Source of the DNA: Clostridium sp. UBA4548
GTDB taxonomy: Bacteria; Bacillota; Clostridia; Clostridiales; Clostridiaceae
Reading direction: 5' to 3'
NCBI RefSeq assembly: GCF_002387895.1
Contig: NZ_DGLI01000047.1
Span: forward strand, 1 to 64,000
Length of the DNA stretch: 64,000 bases
Below the pieces are notes generated by a model. That model was not told where the DNA came from, made no database searches, and saw only the letters and a program-made list of their open reading frames with translations. This document shows positions 37,421-46,253 of this stretch, piece after piece; position 1 is the first letter of the stretch, and every line of letters starts with the position of its first letter. A program made the translations under genes and the position numbers.

Positions 37421-37539
37421 ATAGATAGAGCATAAAAATGGAGTTAAATAGACTAACTTCTTATCCATGAAATAATTTACATTTGGCTTATTATGCTATA
37501 TTATTATAGTATAAATAATGTCGAATGAGGAGTGAAAAC

Positions 37540-37953
37540 ATGGATAATTGTCTAAGAAATGTGGAATTACACACAAAAACTGTAGAAGAATATAAAGCTC
37601 ACATTGATTCAATTATATTAGACATTCTTGAAAAAGCTGAAACATTAGTATTTGCTAATGTAGTTAAAAAAGCTGGGATAACTCCCTTTATAATAAATCA
37701 ATATCCTGAACTTAGAAATTATATATTAGAGAAAATGAAAACTCATAAAGAAATATATTCTATAAATAAAAAGATTGATAAAGCTGTTATTAGTTTACTT
37801 AAGTCTAATAAAGCAGTAACTTTTCTAGCTATAGTTAATAGATGTAAAATAGATTTAGATAATGTGTATCATAATGAGTTTATAAAAGATAAAATTAGAA
37901 TGGAAATTGCGAAGAACAACCAAAAGTTAAATGTAGATATTAGGAATAATTAA
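37540..37953 (+). CDS. small protein with two tandem helix-turn-helix-like modules, unknown
   Basis: A 137-residue basic, helical protein. It appears to contain two similar modules: ILEKAETLVFANVVKKAGIT followed by NQYPELRNYIL, and LLKSNKAVTFLAIVNRCKID followed by NEFIKDKI. Each has the helix-turn-helix spacing found in DUF6262/TnpC-like and TetR-like proteins, so nucleic-acid binding is plausible but not shown. The ATG at 37525 is in frame but its codons overlap the AGGAG site; ATG 37540 is the likely start. HtpG follows after 80 bases. Confidence 0.6.
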   Translation: MDNCLRNVELHTKTVEEYKAHIDSIILDILEKAETLVFANVVKKAGITPFIINQYPELRNYILEKMKTHKEIYSINKKIDKAVISLLKSNKAVTFLAIVNRCKIDLDNVYHNEFIKDKIRMEIAKNNQKLNVDIRNN

Positions 37954-38033
37954 ACAAAATTTGTAAATATACTTTATTTGTAAGTAAAAATGTTATAAAA
38001 TATTCTAGGAAAAACATTTGGAGGTGTGTATAT

Positions 38034-39896
38034 ATGCTTAGAGAGAATGGAAACATTTCAATTCATACGGAAAACATTATGCCGATTATTAAAAAATGGT
38101 TGTATTCGGATAAGGATATATTTGTTAGGGAACTTATCAGCAATGGATCAGATGCAATAAGTAAACTTAAAAGACTAAGTTCCATTGGTGAGGCTAAAAT
38201 AGAGTCTGAACCTAAGTTCCAAATTTCTGTATCCTTAAATAAAGAAAATAACACCATTAAATTTAGTGATAATGGAATAGGAATGACTGTAGAGGAAGTG
38301 AAAAAATATATAAATCAAGTAGCTTTTTCTGGAGCAGAAGAATTTATTTCTAAATACAAGGACAAGATGGATGAGGCAAATAATATTATTGGACATTTTG
38401 GCCTTGGATTTTACTCTGCTTTCATGGTATCCGACAAGGTTGAAATAGATACCTTATCTTTCGTAGAGGGGGCAGAGCCCGTTAAATGGGTTTGTGAAGG
38501 TGGTACTGATTATCAGATAACTTCTTCTGAAAGAAAAGAAAGAGGAACTACTATCACTTTGTTTATAAGTGAAGATAGTAAGGAGTTTTTAGAGGAATAT
38601 AAATTAAGAGAAATTATAAATAAACATTGTGCTTTTTTACCTGTAGAAATTTTCTTGGAAAATGACAATGAGAAAGAAGTGGAAAAAGAAAATAAAGATA
38701 AAACTCCACTTAATGATGTAAGTCCTTTGTGGTTGAAATCACCTAAGGATTGCACAGATGAAGAATATAAAGAGTTTTATAGAAGAGTTTTTATGGATTT
38801 CAACGAACCTTTATTTTGGATCCATTTAAATGTAGACTACCCTTTCAATCTTAAAGGTATACTATACTTTCCAAAACTGAAGCATGAATTTGAAGCAGTA
38901 GAAGGGGAAGTTAAGTTATACAATAATCAAGTATTTGTTGCGGATAATATTAAAGAGGTTATACCAGAATTTTTACTGCTTTTAAAAGGTGTAATAGATT
39001 GTGAAGATATTCCACTAAATGTATCAAGAAGTTTTTTACAAAAAGATAGCAATGTTACAAAGATATCAAGGCATATTGTAAATAAAGTTGCAGACAAATT
39101 AACTGGGCTATTTAAGAATGAAAGAGAAAAATATAATGAGTTTTGGAAGGATATTAACATATTTATTAAGTATGGTTGTTTGAGAGATGAAAAATTCTAT
39201 GAAAAGGTAAAAGACGTTATAATTTTTAAAACAATTAAGGGTGAATATGTTACATTAAAGCAATACCTTGAAGCTAATAAAGAAAAACATGAAAATAAGG
39301 TTATTTACGTAAGTGATGAGAAACAACAAGCTCAGTATATAAAGTTATTTAAAGAACAGGGGTTAGATGCTATAATTCAATGTTCTAATATAGACAACCA
39401 TTTTATAAGCTTCCTTGAGACTCATGAAGAGGGAGTCCAGTTTAATCGCATAGATGCAGATCTAAGCAATATCCTAAAAGCTGATGTGGAAGAAGTAAAT
39501 GAGGAATTAAGTAAAGAAATAGAGAATATATTTAAAGAATGTTTAAATAATGATAAGCTAAAATACTCTGTTGAAAGTCTTAAGACAAAGGATGTGCCGG
39601 CAATAGTATTACTTTCAGAGCAATCTAGAAGAATGGCTGAAATGAGTGCTATGTTTGGTGGCATGGATGTGGGGGCTATGTTCCCTCAGGAAGAAACTTT
39701 AGTTATTAATAAAAATAATGATTTAATTAGTAAGCTCATAGAATTTAAAGGAAATGAAGAAAAGAAGGAGTTAGTCGGGTTGATTTGTAACCATGTTTAT
39801 GATTTGGCTATGATAAGTCATAAGCAACTTGAGGCTGATGCTATGGCTAGCTTTATAAAAAGAAGTAATGAAATTCTTATGAAGTTAGCTGAGTAA
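38034..39896 (+). CDS. htpG: HSP90 family molecular chaperone HtpG
   Basis: A 620-residue homodimeric chaperone. The N-terminal ATP-binding domain shows ELISNGSDAISKLKRL, FSDNGIGMT and IIGHFGLGFYSAFMVS; the middle domain has the client and catalytic-loop residue region DIPLNVSRSFLQ; the C-terminal dimerisation domain ends in SNEILMKLAE. Start ATG behind GGAGGTG. Monocistronic with a terminator. Confidence 0.95.
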   Translation: MLRENGNISIHTENIMPIIKKWLYSDKDIFVRELISNGSDAISKLKRLSSIGEAKIESEPKFQISVSLNKENNTIKFSDNGIGMTVEEVKKYINQVAFSGAEEFISKYKDKMDEANNIIGHFGLGFYSAFMVSDKVEIDTLSFVEGAEPVKWVCEGGTDYQITSSERKERGTTITLFISEDSKEFLEEYKLREIINKHCAFLPVEIFLENDNEKEVEKENKDKTPLNDVSPLWLKSPKDCTDEEYKEFYRRVFMDFNEPLFWIHLNVDYPFNLKGILYFPKLKHEFEAVEGEVKLYNNQVFVADNIKEVIPEFLLLLKGVIDCEDIPLNVSRSFLQKDSNVTKISRHIVNKVADKLTGLFKNEREKYNEFWKDINIFIKYGCLRDEKFYEKVKDVIIFKTIKGEYVTLKQYLEANKEKHENKVIYVSDEKQQAQYIKLFKEQGLDAIIQCSNIDNHFISFLETHEEGVQFNRIDADLSNILKADVEEVNEELSKEIENIFKECLNNDKLKYSVESLKTKDVPAIVLLSEQSRRMAEMSAMFGGMDVGAMFPQEETLVINKNNDLISKLIEFKGNEEKKELVGLICNHVYDLAMISHKQLEADAMASFIKRSNEILMKLAE

Positions 39897-39931
39897 GTAA
39901 AAAAGTGTAAGGTAAGAAGTGTAGAAAAGTT

Positions 39932-39978
39932 ACCCTATAAATCAGAAACTCAATAGATGATTTATAGGGTGTTTTTAT
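39932..39978 (+). terminator. terminator after htpG
   Basis: ACCCTATAAATCA / TGATTTATAGGGT perfect 13-bp stem, then GTTTTTAT. Confidence 0.88.
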
Positions 39979-40098
39979 ACTAAATTAAAATATTTCAAAT
40001 ATTTTTTCTAGTGAAACATTTACTAAAGCTATTGACCAATGAGAAATAAAAATGTAGAATAATAGATGTTCCAAAGATAATAAGTTTAAATTAATTAA

Positions 40099-40174
40099 CG
40101 GGGTGTAGCGCAGATGGGAGCGCGCGTGGTTTGGGACCATGAGGTCGCAGGTTCAATCCCTGTCACCCCGACCA
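40099..40174 (+). tRNA. tRNA-Pro (anticodon TGG)
   Basis: Acceptor arm CGGGGTG / CACCCCG, anticodon stem CGTGG/CCATG with loop TTTGGGA giving TGG, T-arm GTTCAATC, and encoded ACCA end. Only 3 bases before tRNA-His; likely co-transcribed. Confidence 0.95.
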
Positions 40175-40177
40175 TGT

Positions 40178-40254
40178 GGTGGACGTAGTTCAGTTGGTAG
40201 AGCACCAGATTGTGGCTCTGGTTGTCGTGGGTTCGAATCCCATCGTTCACCCCA
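40178..40254 (+). tRNA. tRNA-His (anticodon GTG)
   Basis: Acceptor arm GTGGACG / CGTTCAC with a G at -1 opposite discriminator C, the identity pair of tRNA-His. Anticodon loop contains GTG, T-arm GTTCGAATC, and encoded CCA. Confidence 0.95.
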
Positions 40255-40305
40255 TATTTTACTTAATTTTTTAAAGTAGTACAAGTTTATAGTTAAAACT
40301 ATTGT

Positions 40306-40336
40306 GTAGTTAGAGGAGCTCTTGCTACTTTTTTTA
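40306..40336 (+). terminator. terminator of the tRNA pair
   Basis: GTAG and AGAG pair with CTCT and CTAC around a short loop, then TTTTTTT. Confidence 0.8.
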
Positions 40337-40775
40337 TGTCATTAAATATAAGAAATATATTTAATATAAAAGTAAAATATAGAATTTCAACTTAAAGACT
40401 TTAATAATTAAAAAAACTATAGGAATTAGTTTGGATAATTGCAAAAAAATATATTATGCATATTATGAAACCTTTTCCAGAGTTGGTAGTAAAAACAACT
40501 TGCTTTTTAACTTGTTATAAGGTATACTTAATAAGTTGTAAGAAATATAGAAATCTTATAGAATAGTTACAAGATATAAACTATTAAGTCAAAGTTATAT
40601 TAGATATTAGAATTTTAAAATAGAATCCTTTTTATGAAATGATTCATAAATTATGAATATATCCTTCTAATCCCTTACTAATTAATAATTTTGTTCTTCC
40701 TATATGCTTGAGTAGAGACAAAAGCATACTGTTTTGTTGTGACAATTTTATAAGGGATAAATAGGAGGTAAGAAC
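40337..40775. other. AT-rich intergenic region with a small inverted repeat
   Basis: About 440 bases without a gene. An 8-1-8 inverted repeat ATTCATAA-A-TTATGAAT lies at 40642-40658 and could be an operator; otherwise nothing is recognised. Confidence 0.45.
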
Positions 40776-40859
40776 ATGAAAAAACAAAACATTATAGTAA
40801 TTGGTATAATTACAGAAGATATCATAGACGAATGTTTAGCTGATGCTATTGAGAAGTAG
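40776..40859 (+). CDS. 27-residue peptide gene, unknown
   Basis: ATG at 40776 after a strong ATAGGAGGTAAGAAC site opens 27 codons: a lysine/glutamine start, a hydrophobic run (IIVIGIITEDII), then DECLADAIEK with one Cys. Possible leader, small membrane or signalling peptide. No family recognised; 180 bases before the dihydropyrimidinase gene. Confidence 0.5.
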   Translation: MKKQNIIVIGIITEDIIDECLADAIEK

Positions 40860-41058
40860 TATTACTTAAATTGAAAATTGTGAAAAATAAAATCATAAAT
40901 ACTATAACCTCTTTGCCTATTGATGTTAGAAACTTTCTTTAGGTATAAAGAGGTTATTTTATATTTTAAGAAAGTAAACTTTGAAGAAGATTAATAATCA
41001 TTAGATAAAAATATTTCTAAAACCTACTGCATATATTTTAGTGAAAGTAGGTGTAGGA

Positions 41059-42447
41059 ATGAAAAGTTATATAATTAAGAATGGTACAATTGTTACTGCA
41101 AGTGATACTTTTAAGGGAGATTTACTCGTTGAACAGGGAATTGTTAAAGAGATAGGAATAGATATAGAGAACAATAGTGCAGAGATTATAAATGCTAAGG
41201 GAAAGTATATAATACCGGGAGGAATCGATGTACATACCCATTTTGACTTAGATGTAGGAATAAGTAGAGCTGTGGATGATTTTTACACTGGTTCAATTGC
41301 TGCTGCTTGTGGAGGAACTACCACTGTCATTGATCATATGGCTTTTGGACCAAAGGGGTGTAATCTTAAGCACCAAGTAGATGTTTACCACAAACTTGCC
41401 AGAGGTAAGTCAGTTATAGATTATAGTTTTCACGGGGTTATTCAACATGTAGATGAAGAAATTTTAAAGGAATTAGAGGAAATTGTAATGAGTGGAATAC
41501 CAAGCTTTAAAATTTATCTTACTTATGGATTTAAAATTAATGATGATGAGGCATTAAGAGTGTTGAGTAAATTAAAAAAAATAGGAGGCATAACTACAGT
41601 CCACTGCGAGAACAATGATATTGTTAATTATTTAAGGGGATATTATGAAAACAGGGGATTATTAACACCAGTTTACCACGGAAAAAGCAGGCCTGAAGAG
41701 ACTGAAGGTGAAGCAGTAAATAGAATGATTAATATTGCTGCATTGGCTGAAGATGCTCCTTTATATATTGTGCATCTATCTACAGCTTTAGGGCTTCAGT
41801 ACATTAAAAGTGCAAAGGAAAGAGGACAGAAGAATATATATTCCGAAACCTGTCCTCAATATCTAGTTTTTGATGAAGACAAATACAAGTTACCGAATGA
41901 TGAAGGGTTAAAATATATAATGAGTCCTCCACTTAGGAAAAAGCATAATAAGTTAGCTTTATGGAAAGGAATACAAGAAGGTCATATACAAGTTGTTGCA
42001 ACTGATCATTGTCCTTTTAACTTTAATAAAGAAAAGCAAATGGGGAAGGGGAACTTTATAAAGTGCCCTAATGGAGCACCAGGAGTAGAGCCGAGAATGG
42101 GGCTTATATATTCTGAGGGAGTATCCAAAAAAAGAATTTCAATAAATAAGTTTGTAGAAATAACTAGTACAAACCCAGCAAAGTTATTTGGATTATATCC
42201 TAGAAAGGGAACTATTGCAGTAGGTTGTGATGGAGATTTAGTTATTTTAGATCCACATAAGAAACTTACTATAACTAAGACTATGCTTCATGAAAATGTG
42301 GATTACACTCCTTATGAAGGCATAGAGCTAATTGGGTATCCAGAACTTACTATGATTAGAGGTACAATTGTTGCAAAGAATAATGAATTTATTGGACCTA
42401 AAGGTTATGGAAATTTTATAAGTAGAAAAACCATTGATTTGCTATAA
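41059..42447 (+). CDS. dihydropyrimidinase / hydantoinase
   Basis: A 462-residue amidohydrolase of the dihydropyrimidinase group, cytosolic and binuclear-metal dependent. Motifs: GGIDVHTHFD (metal ligands) near residue 57, the carbamylated-lysine segment SFKIYLTYG near 150, HCEN near 180, IVHLSTALG near 240 and ATDHCPFN near 315. It opens dihydropyrimidine or 5-substituted hydantoin rings. Other pyrimidine-catabolism genes are absent nearby, so the substrate is uncertain. GTG 41041 is in frame; AGGTGTAGGA favours ATG 41059. Confidence 0.87.
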   Translation: MKSYIIKNGTIVTASDTFKGDLLVEQGIVKEIGIDIENNSAEIINAKGKYIIPGGIDVHTHFDLDVGISRAVDDFYTGSIAAACGGTTTVIDHMAFGPKGCNLKHQVDVYHKLARGKSVIDYSFHGVIQHVDEEILKELEEIVMSGIPSFKIYLTYGFKINDDEALRVLSKLKKIGGITTVHCENNDIVNYLRGYYENRGLLTPVYHGKSRPEETEGEAVNRMINIAALAEDAPLYIVHLSTALGLQYIKSAKERGQKNIYSETCPQYLVFDEDKYKLPNDEGLKYIMSPPLRKKHNKLALWKGIQEGHIQVVATDHCPFNFNKEKQMGKGNFIKCPNGAPGVEPRMGLIYSEGVSKKRISINKFVEITSTNPAKLFGLYPRKGTIAVGCDGDLVILDPHKKLTITKTMLHENVDYTPYEGIELIGYPELTMIRGTIVAKNNEFIGPKGYGNFISRKTIDLL

Positions 42448-42455
42448 AGTTTAAT

Positions 42456-42507
42456 AAACCCTTAGATTTGAAAGAAGTATCTTTACTTTTTCAAATTTAA
42501 GGGTTTT
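42456..42507. terminator. bidirectional terminator
   Basis: AAACCCTTA-ATTTGAAA / TTTCAAAT-TAAGGGTTT stem with one bulge, between the dihydropyrimidinase and convergent pdaA. Confidence 0.8.
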
Positions 42508-42561
42508 GTATTATTTATAATTAATATGAAATACTTCATTTAATATTAATTAATTTGACCA

Positions 42562-43653
42562 TTATTCTTCGTTCAATAGTTCAAAAACATAACCTTCAGC
42601 CTTAGCTTCTTTTAGAATGTCATCCAAAATTTCTGTGTTAGTTTTTGAAACGGCGTGAATTAGCATTATAGAACCGTTATGCAGACCGCCTAAGATGGTT
42701 GCCTTTGCTTTGTCTGGGTTAGGTTGCTTATTTATATCCCAATCATGATATGCAAAGCTCCAAAATACAGTTTTATATCCTAGGTTTTTGGTCATTGCTA
42801 AACTTTTTTCAGAGTATTCACCCATAGGTGGTCTAAAGAATTTAGGCATATCTTTTCCGGTAATTCTTTTATACTCTTCTTCTACATCCTTTAGTTCTTT
42901 ATTAAACTTCTCTTCACTACCAGTTACTGTTGGCATAGAAGGATGGTGATTTGTATGATTAGCTACTATATGCCCTTCATCTACCATTCTTTTAATTAAA
43001 TCATTATTACCTTTAAGGTACGGCAAGGTAACGAAAAATATAGCTTTAACATCATTTTCCTTTAAAGTATCTAAAATCTTACCAGTATACCCATTTTCAT
43101 AACCCTCATCAAAAGTTAAATAAAGCACCTTTCTATCAGTATCACCTACATAACAAGCATCATATTTGCCTAGTTCGAAATTTAGCTTATTATTAACTTC
43201 TGGAGTCACATGAAGCTTATTAGGTTTGAACCACCAACTAATTTTGCTGTTATTTAAACTATTATAGTCTATTTTATTTGAGGCTGTATCCTTATCCTTG
43301 TTAGGCTCCTTAATGTCTTTCTCAGGGTTACTGTTCTTTGAAGAATCATTTTTTACGTCATTATTTTTAGAGTGATCTACTTTAGTGTTTTCAGTGCTCT
43401 CATTTGATTTGTTTTTAAAGTTCTCAACATCTTTGTTAGTATCAGTATTCTTGTTTTCCTTAGTGGGTAAACTGGTGGTGAATTCATTATTCTGCGAGAA
43501 ACTATAAGTGGGGGTAGATACTAATTCTTCAGTTTCGCTTATAGATGGTTTTTTATGAACTTCACTATTTTTATTAAAACTACAGCCAAAGAGAGAAATA
43601 GAAGTAGAAATAGTAGAAATAAGACATAAAAATCGTAAAGATTTCTTATTCAT
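42562..43653 (-). CDS. pdaA: polysaccharide deacetylase PdaA-like, spore cortex lipoprotein
   Basis: A 363-residue lipoprotein (lipobox LFGCSFN) with an Asn/Lys/Ser-rich linker (about 35-135) and a C-terminal NodB domain. The segment ISWWFKPN is like the PdaA N-terminal motif. NodB signatures: LTFDEGYENGYT (metal Asp), NHTNHHPSMP, FFRPPMGEYS, and HAV near the end. PdaA removes the acetyl group needed to form muramic delta-lactam in spore cortex, so a spore-forming organism is implied. The membrane anchor and long linker are unusual compared with B. subtilis PdaA. ATG behind AAGGAGGATT. Confidence 0.85.
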   Translation of the reverse strand: MNKKSLRFLCLISTISTSISLFGCSFNKNSEVHKKPSISETEELVSTPTYSFSQNNEFTTSLPTKENKNTDTNKDVENFKNKSNESTENTKVDHSKNNDVKNDSSKNSNPEKDIKEPNKDKDTASNKIDYNSLNNSKISWWFKPNKLHVTPEVNNKLNFELGKYDACYVGDTDRKVLYLTFDEGYENGYTGKILDTLKENDVKAIFFVTLPYLKGNNDLIKRMVDEGHIVANHTNHHPSMPTVTGSEEKFNKELKDVEEEYKRITGKDMPKFFRPPMGEYSEKSLAMTKNLGYKTVFWSFAYHDWDINKQPNPDKAKATILGGLHNGSIMLIHAVSKTNTEILDDILKEAKAEGYVFELLNEE

Positions 43654-43962
43654 GGCAATCCTCCTTAATAAAATTAAATGCTAATAATGTTAAAAGTTTT
43701 AATAGCAGAGCATAAATTTATAATTTTAATTTATTTATTTTAATTACTGGTATAACTATTATACGGATAAAATTTATTTTTAGTTTACATAGCTTAGTAT
43801 AACTAGAAATAATAAAATTATTAATACAATTAACATTACTCATTAATACAAGAATAAAAAAAATATTACAAATTTACTCATTATTCAAACTAAAATCTTG
43901 TTGAATTCAGGAATTTAATGTATAATTTAACTGAAGTTGAGAATTAACGAGGGGTATTAACT
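43654..43962. other. intergenic region between divergent genes
   Basis: 309 bases of AT-rich DNA containing the two promoters. No gene or structured RNA seen. Confidence 0.5.
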
Positions 43963-44580
43963 ATGAATTTTTCATCCTTTTATGAAATAATAAGTAAAAT
44001 AAATGGAGTTAGCCATGTAAAAATAATACATGATGATGAACTTTTACAAGAAATACATATTCTTGCAAATACAAATAGAGCTCCGAAGCAAATAGTTAGA
44101 GATATAGAAACTGTATTATTGGCAGTGTGCGATTATAGAATTGACAGAAAGATTATTAGTATTGCACAAATTGATACAGAAGATTACAAAGTAATAAATA
44201 GAATTAAATACGAGGGACTTGTGGTAGAAACTAGCGACCATAATATTCAGTGTAAGGTGACCTTAAGTTATGAGGGTGAGGATTTTAGTGGAAGTAAAAC
44301 TGCAATCAAAACTATCTTAAATAGGCGTAAAGTGGTAGCAGATGCAACAGTGGCAGCAGTGGAGGAAATAATTGGACAACCTTTTGTTTTTGATGTTCAA
44401 GATGTAATTGTTTCCACAAGTAGAGATGTAAATTATGTATCTGTAATTGTGAACATGGTTATCGGTGAAGGTGAGGAAACTATGGTAGGAGCTGCAATTA
44501 TTAAAAATGATATAAATGAGGCTATTGCGAAAGCTTCTCTTGATGCAGTAAATAGAAGAATACAAGGTAGAATCAGTTAA
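43963..44580 (+). CDS. conserved protein of unknown function
   Basis: A 205-residue soluble protein I do not recognise. An N-terminal segment (EIHILANTNRAPKQIVRDIE) and ALVDYRIDRKIISIAQI-like strand are followed by a second half with CKVTLSYEGEDFSGSK, ATVAAVEEIIGQPFVFDVQDV and VNMVIGEGEETMVGAA. It may contain two alpha/beta modules with internal similarity. No catalytic motif is obvious. It sits 100 bases before the structured leader and peptide gene, on the same strand, behind GAGGGG. Confidence 0.6.
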   Translation: MNFSSFYEIISKINGVSHVKIIHDDELLQEIHILANTNRAPKQIVRDIETVLLAVCDYRIDRKIISIAQIDTEDYKVINRIKYEGLVVETSDHNIQCKVTLSYEGEDFSGSKTAIKTILNRRKVVADATVAAVEEIIGQPFVFDVQDVIVSTSRDVNYVSVIVNMVIGEGEETMVGAAIIKNDINEAIAKASLDAVNRRIQGRIS

Positions 44581-44583
44581 AAA

Positions 44584-44683
44584 GCTAATTCACACCAATT
44601 ACTTTTTTCTTTTTCCCTTAGCGGAGTCAAATATGGCAGGTTTTAGCGAAGCCCTGTTAATTAGCTAAAAGGGGGAATTTTAA
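44584..44683 (+). promoter_or_regulatory. structured leader RNA upstream of a 32-residue peptide
   Basis: Hairpin CAGG-TTTTAGCGAAGC-CCTG (44637-44656) with TTAGC in its loop and GCTAA 8 bases 3' (44664-44668), next to the GGGGG ribosome-binding site. The same GCTAA could pair instead with an earlier TTAGC (44618-44622). The loop sequence and pseudoknot layout resemble a preQ1-I riboswitch, but the usual A-rich tail is missing. Confidence 0.45.
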
Positions 44684-44782
44684 ATGAAGAAGTTAATAAA
44701 AAGGATTGTACCAGCATTAATGACATTACTTGCACTTGCAATAGCTGGTGGATCTCAAATGACTTGGGTATTCAGAAAGTAA
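44684..44782 (+). CDS. 32-residue amphipathic peptide, AgrD-like or small membrane peptide
   Basis: ATG at 44684 behind GGGGGAATTTTAA encodes 32 residues: a basic start (MKKLIKRIVPALM), a hydrophobic helix (TLLALAIAGG) and SQMTWVFRK. Its size and layout recall AgrD-type precursors, in which a Cys or Ser starts the ring; here only Ser is available, and no AgrB protease gene is near, so the AgrD call is weak. The HD-GYP gene follows 150 bases downstream, after a hairpin. Confidence 0.55.
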   Translation: MKKLIKRIVPALMTLLALAIAGGSQMTWVFRK

Positions 44783-44811
44783 TATGTTAAAGTAGTTGGT
44801 GTTTATAAATC

Positions 44812-44864
44812 TTTAGGTTTATAGAGAAGTTTTTTTGTAATTAAACTATAAACCTAAATGATTT
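44812..44864 (+). terminator. hairpin between peptide and HD-GYP genes
   Basis: TTTAGGTTTATAG / CTATAAACCTAAA, perfect 13 bp, with a T-rich loop containing TTTTTTT. A terminator or an mRNA-processing signal. Confidence 0.55.
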
Positions 44865-44932
44865 TAAAATCGTTGTATTATTCACTATAGGGTAATAATT
44901 TGAAATTTAGATTTTAAATTTGGGGGCAAGGT

Positions 44933-46201
44933 ATGAGAGATTTACCAATAGAACAAAGACGTTTTTTTATTTGCATTTACATAATCACATTAGTTTTTTT
45001 TGCTTGTTCGCTATTTTTAGGATATATTCCAATTGATTTCAATAACTACAAAGACATTTTATTCTTTGCGGTATTAACAATATTAACTGAATCTTTTACT
45101 ATAATTTATTTAGAAATATCCTTTAGTACAACATTTGCAATTACTTTAGCATCATACGTGTTGTTTGGTCCATTCAAAGCTATGATAATTGTAATTATAG
45201 GTTTTTTATGTCGTATATTAAAATTAGAGGATGGCACCTACAATCATTACTTTAACACTCCATTATATGGAACCCTATTTAATTGTTGTGTGCACACATT
45301 GCCAATTTTTATTGGGAATTACTTTTATGTTGCGGTTGGAGGAAGTTTTGATGTTGTAAGAATTTCTCAGAATATCTTTTCACTAATATTATTTAGTATT
45401 ATATGTTTTTTATTTAGCAATTTTATAATGTCATTCATGTTATCTTTTTATATAAACAAAAATATTTTATATTGTTATATTAGCAATATAAAATTAGGAA
45501 TTCTTAATTATATTGCAATGATTCCTTTTGGAATTATTTTAGCTTTAGCATTTGAGTATTATAAATATAAAGGAGTAATTATTATTATATGTCCTATCAT
45601 ATTAGTTAGATATACATTCTCAATGTACATAAATTCTAAGTCCCAATATATTCAAACTGTTGAAGCGTTAATGAATGCAATTGAGGCAAGGGATGAGTAT
45701 ACACAGGGGCACTCCCGTAGGGTTGCTGAGATAGCTACAGAGATTGCAAAAGCGTTAAAATATAATCAGTGGAAATTAGAAAAGTTAGTTGTTGCTGCAA
45801 TGCTTCATGATGTGGGTAAAATTGGTATAAGCGATAACATCTTAAATAAGCCAGGAAAACTCACTGATGAGGAGTTTGATAAAATTAAAGCACATCCTGA
45901 AATAGGCTATAATATTTTATACAAAGTTAAAAATTTAAATTACATATGTCCTATTGTAAGATACCATCATGAAAGATATGATGGTAAAGGGTATCCAAAG
46001 GGCAAGAAGGGGAAAAAAATAAGTTTAGATACTTATATTGTTCAACTTGCAGATGCTGTTGATGCTATGGGAACAGACAGGCCTTATAGGAGAGGACTTT
46101 CAAAAGAACAAATTATAAGTGAATTAGAAAACAATTCGGGAACTCAGTTTCATCCCAAGGTAGCTGAAGTTTATTTAAATATATTAAAAAGTAGAGCCTG
46201 A
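44933..46201 (+). CDS. membrane HD-GYP domain protein (putative c-di-GMP phosphodiesterase)
   Basis: A 422-residue protein. The N-terminal half has about seven hydrophobic segments forming a membrane sensor domain; the C-terminal half is an HD-GYP domain with HSRRVAEIATEIA, the metal pair in MLHDVGKIGI near residue 297, HPEIGYNIL, RYHHERYDGKGYPKGKKG (GYP) and VDAMGTDRPYR. HD-GYP proteins degrade cyclic di-GMP; activity is inferred. The DUF5317-like gene follows after 52 bases. ATG behind GGGGGCAAGG. Confidence 0.88.
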   Translation: MRDLPIEQRRFFICIYIITLVFFACSLFLGYIPIDFNNYKDILFFAVLTILTESFTIIYLEISFSTTFAITLASYVLFGPFKAMIIVIIGFLCRILKLEDGTYNHYFNTPLYGTLFNCCVHTLPIFIGNYFYVAVGGSFDVVRISQNIFSLILFSIICFLFSNFIMSFMLSFYINKNILYCYISNIKLGILNYIAMIPFGIILALAFEYYKYKGVIIIICPIILVRYTFSMYINSKSQYIQTVEALMNAIEARDEYTQGHSRRVAEIATEIAKALKYNQWKLEKLVVAAMLHDVGKIGISDNILNKPGKLTDEEFDKIKAHPEIGYNILYKVKNLNYICPIVRYHHERYDGKGYPKGKKGKKISLDTYIVQLADAVDAMGTDRPYRRGLSKEQIISELENNSGTQFHPKVAEVYLNILKSRA

Positions 46202-46253
46202 TAACTCTACTTATATTTTTACTATTTAATAGAAAAATCTAGGGGGAATTACT

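Noticed and set aside
40642..40658. 8-1-8 inverted repeat as a defined operator
   Set aside because: Symmetry of this size occurs by chance in AT-rich sequence, and no promoter or regulator is attached.
44637..44675. Firm preQ1-I riboswitch call
   Set aside because: The tail lacks the A-rich element and the downstream gene is not a queuosine gene, so I report only a structured leader.
44684..44782. Firm AgrD autoinducer call for the 32-residue peptide
   Set aside because: No Cys, no acidic C-terminal tail and no AgrB gene nearby; kept only as a possibility.
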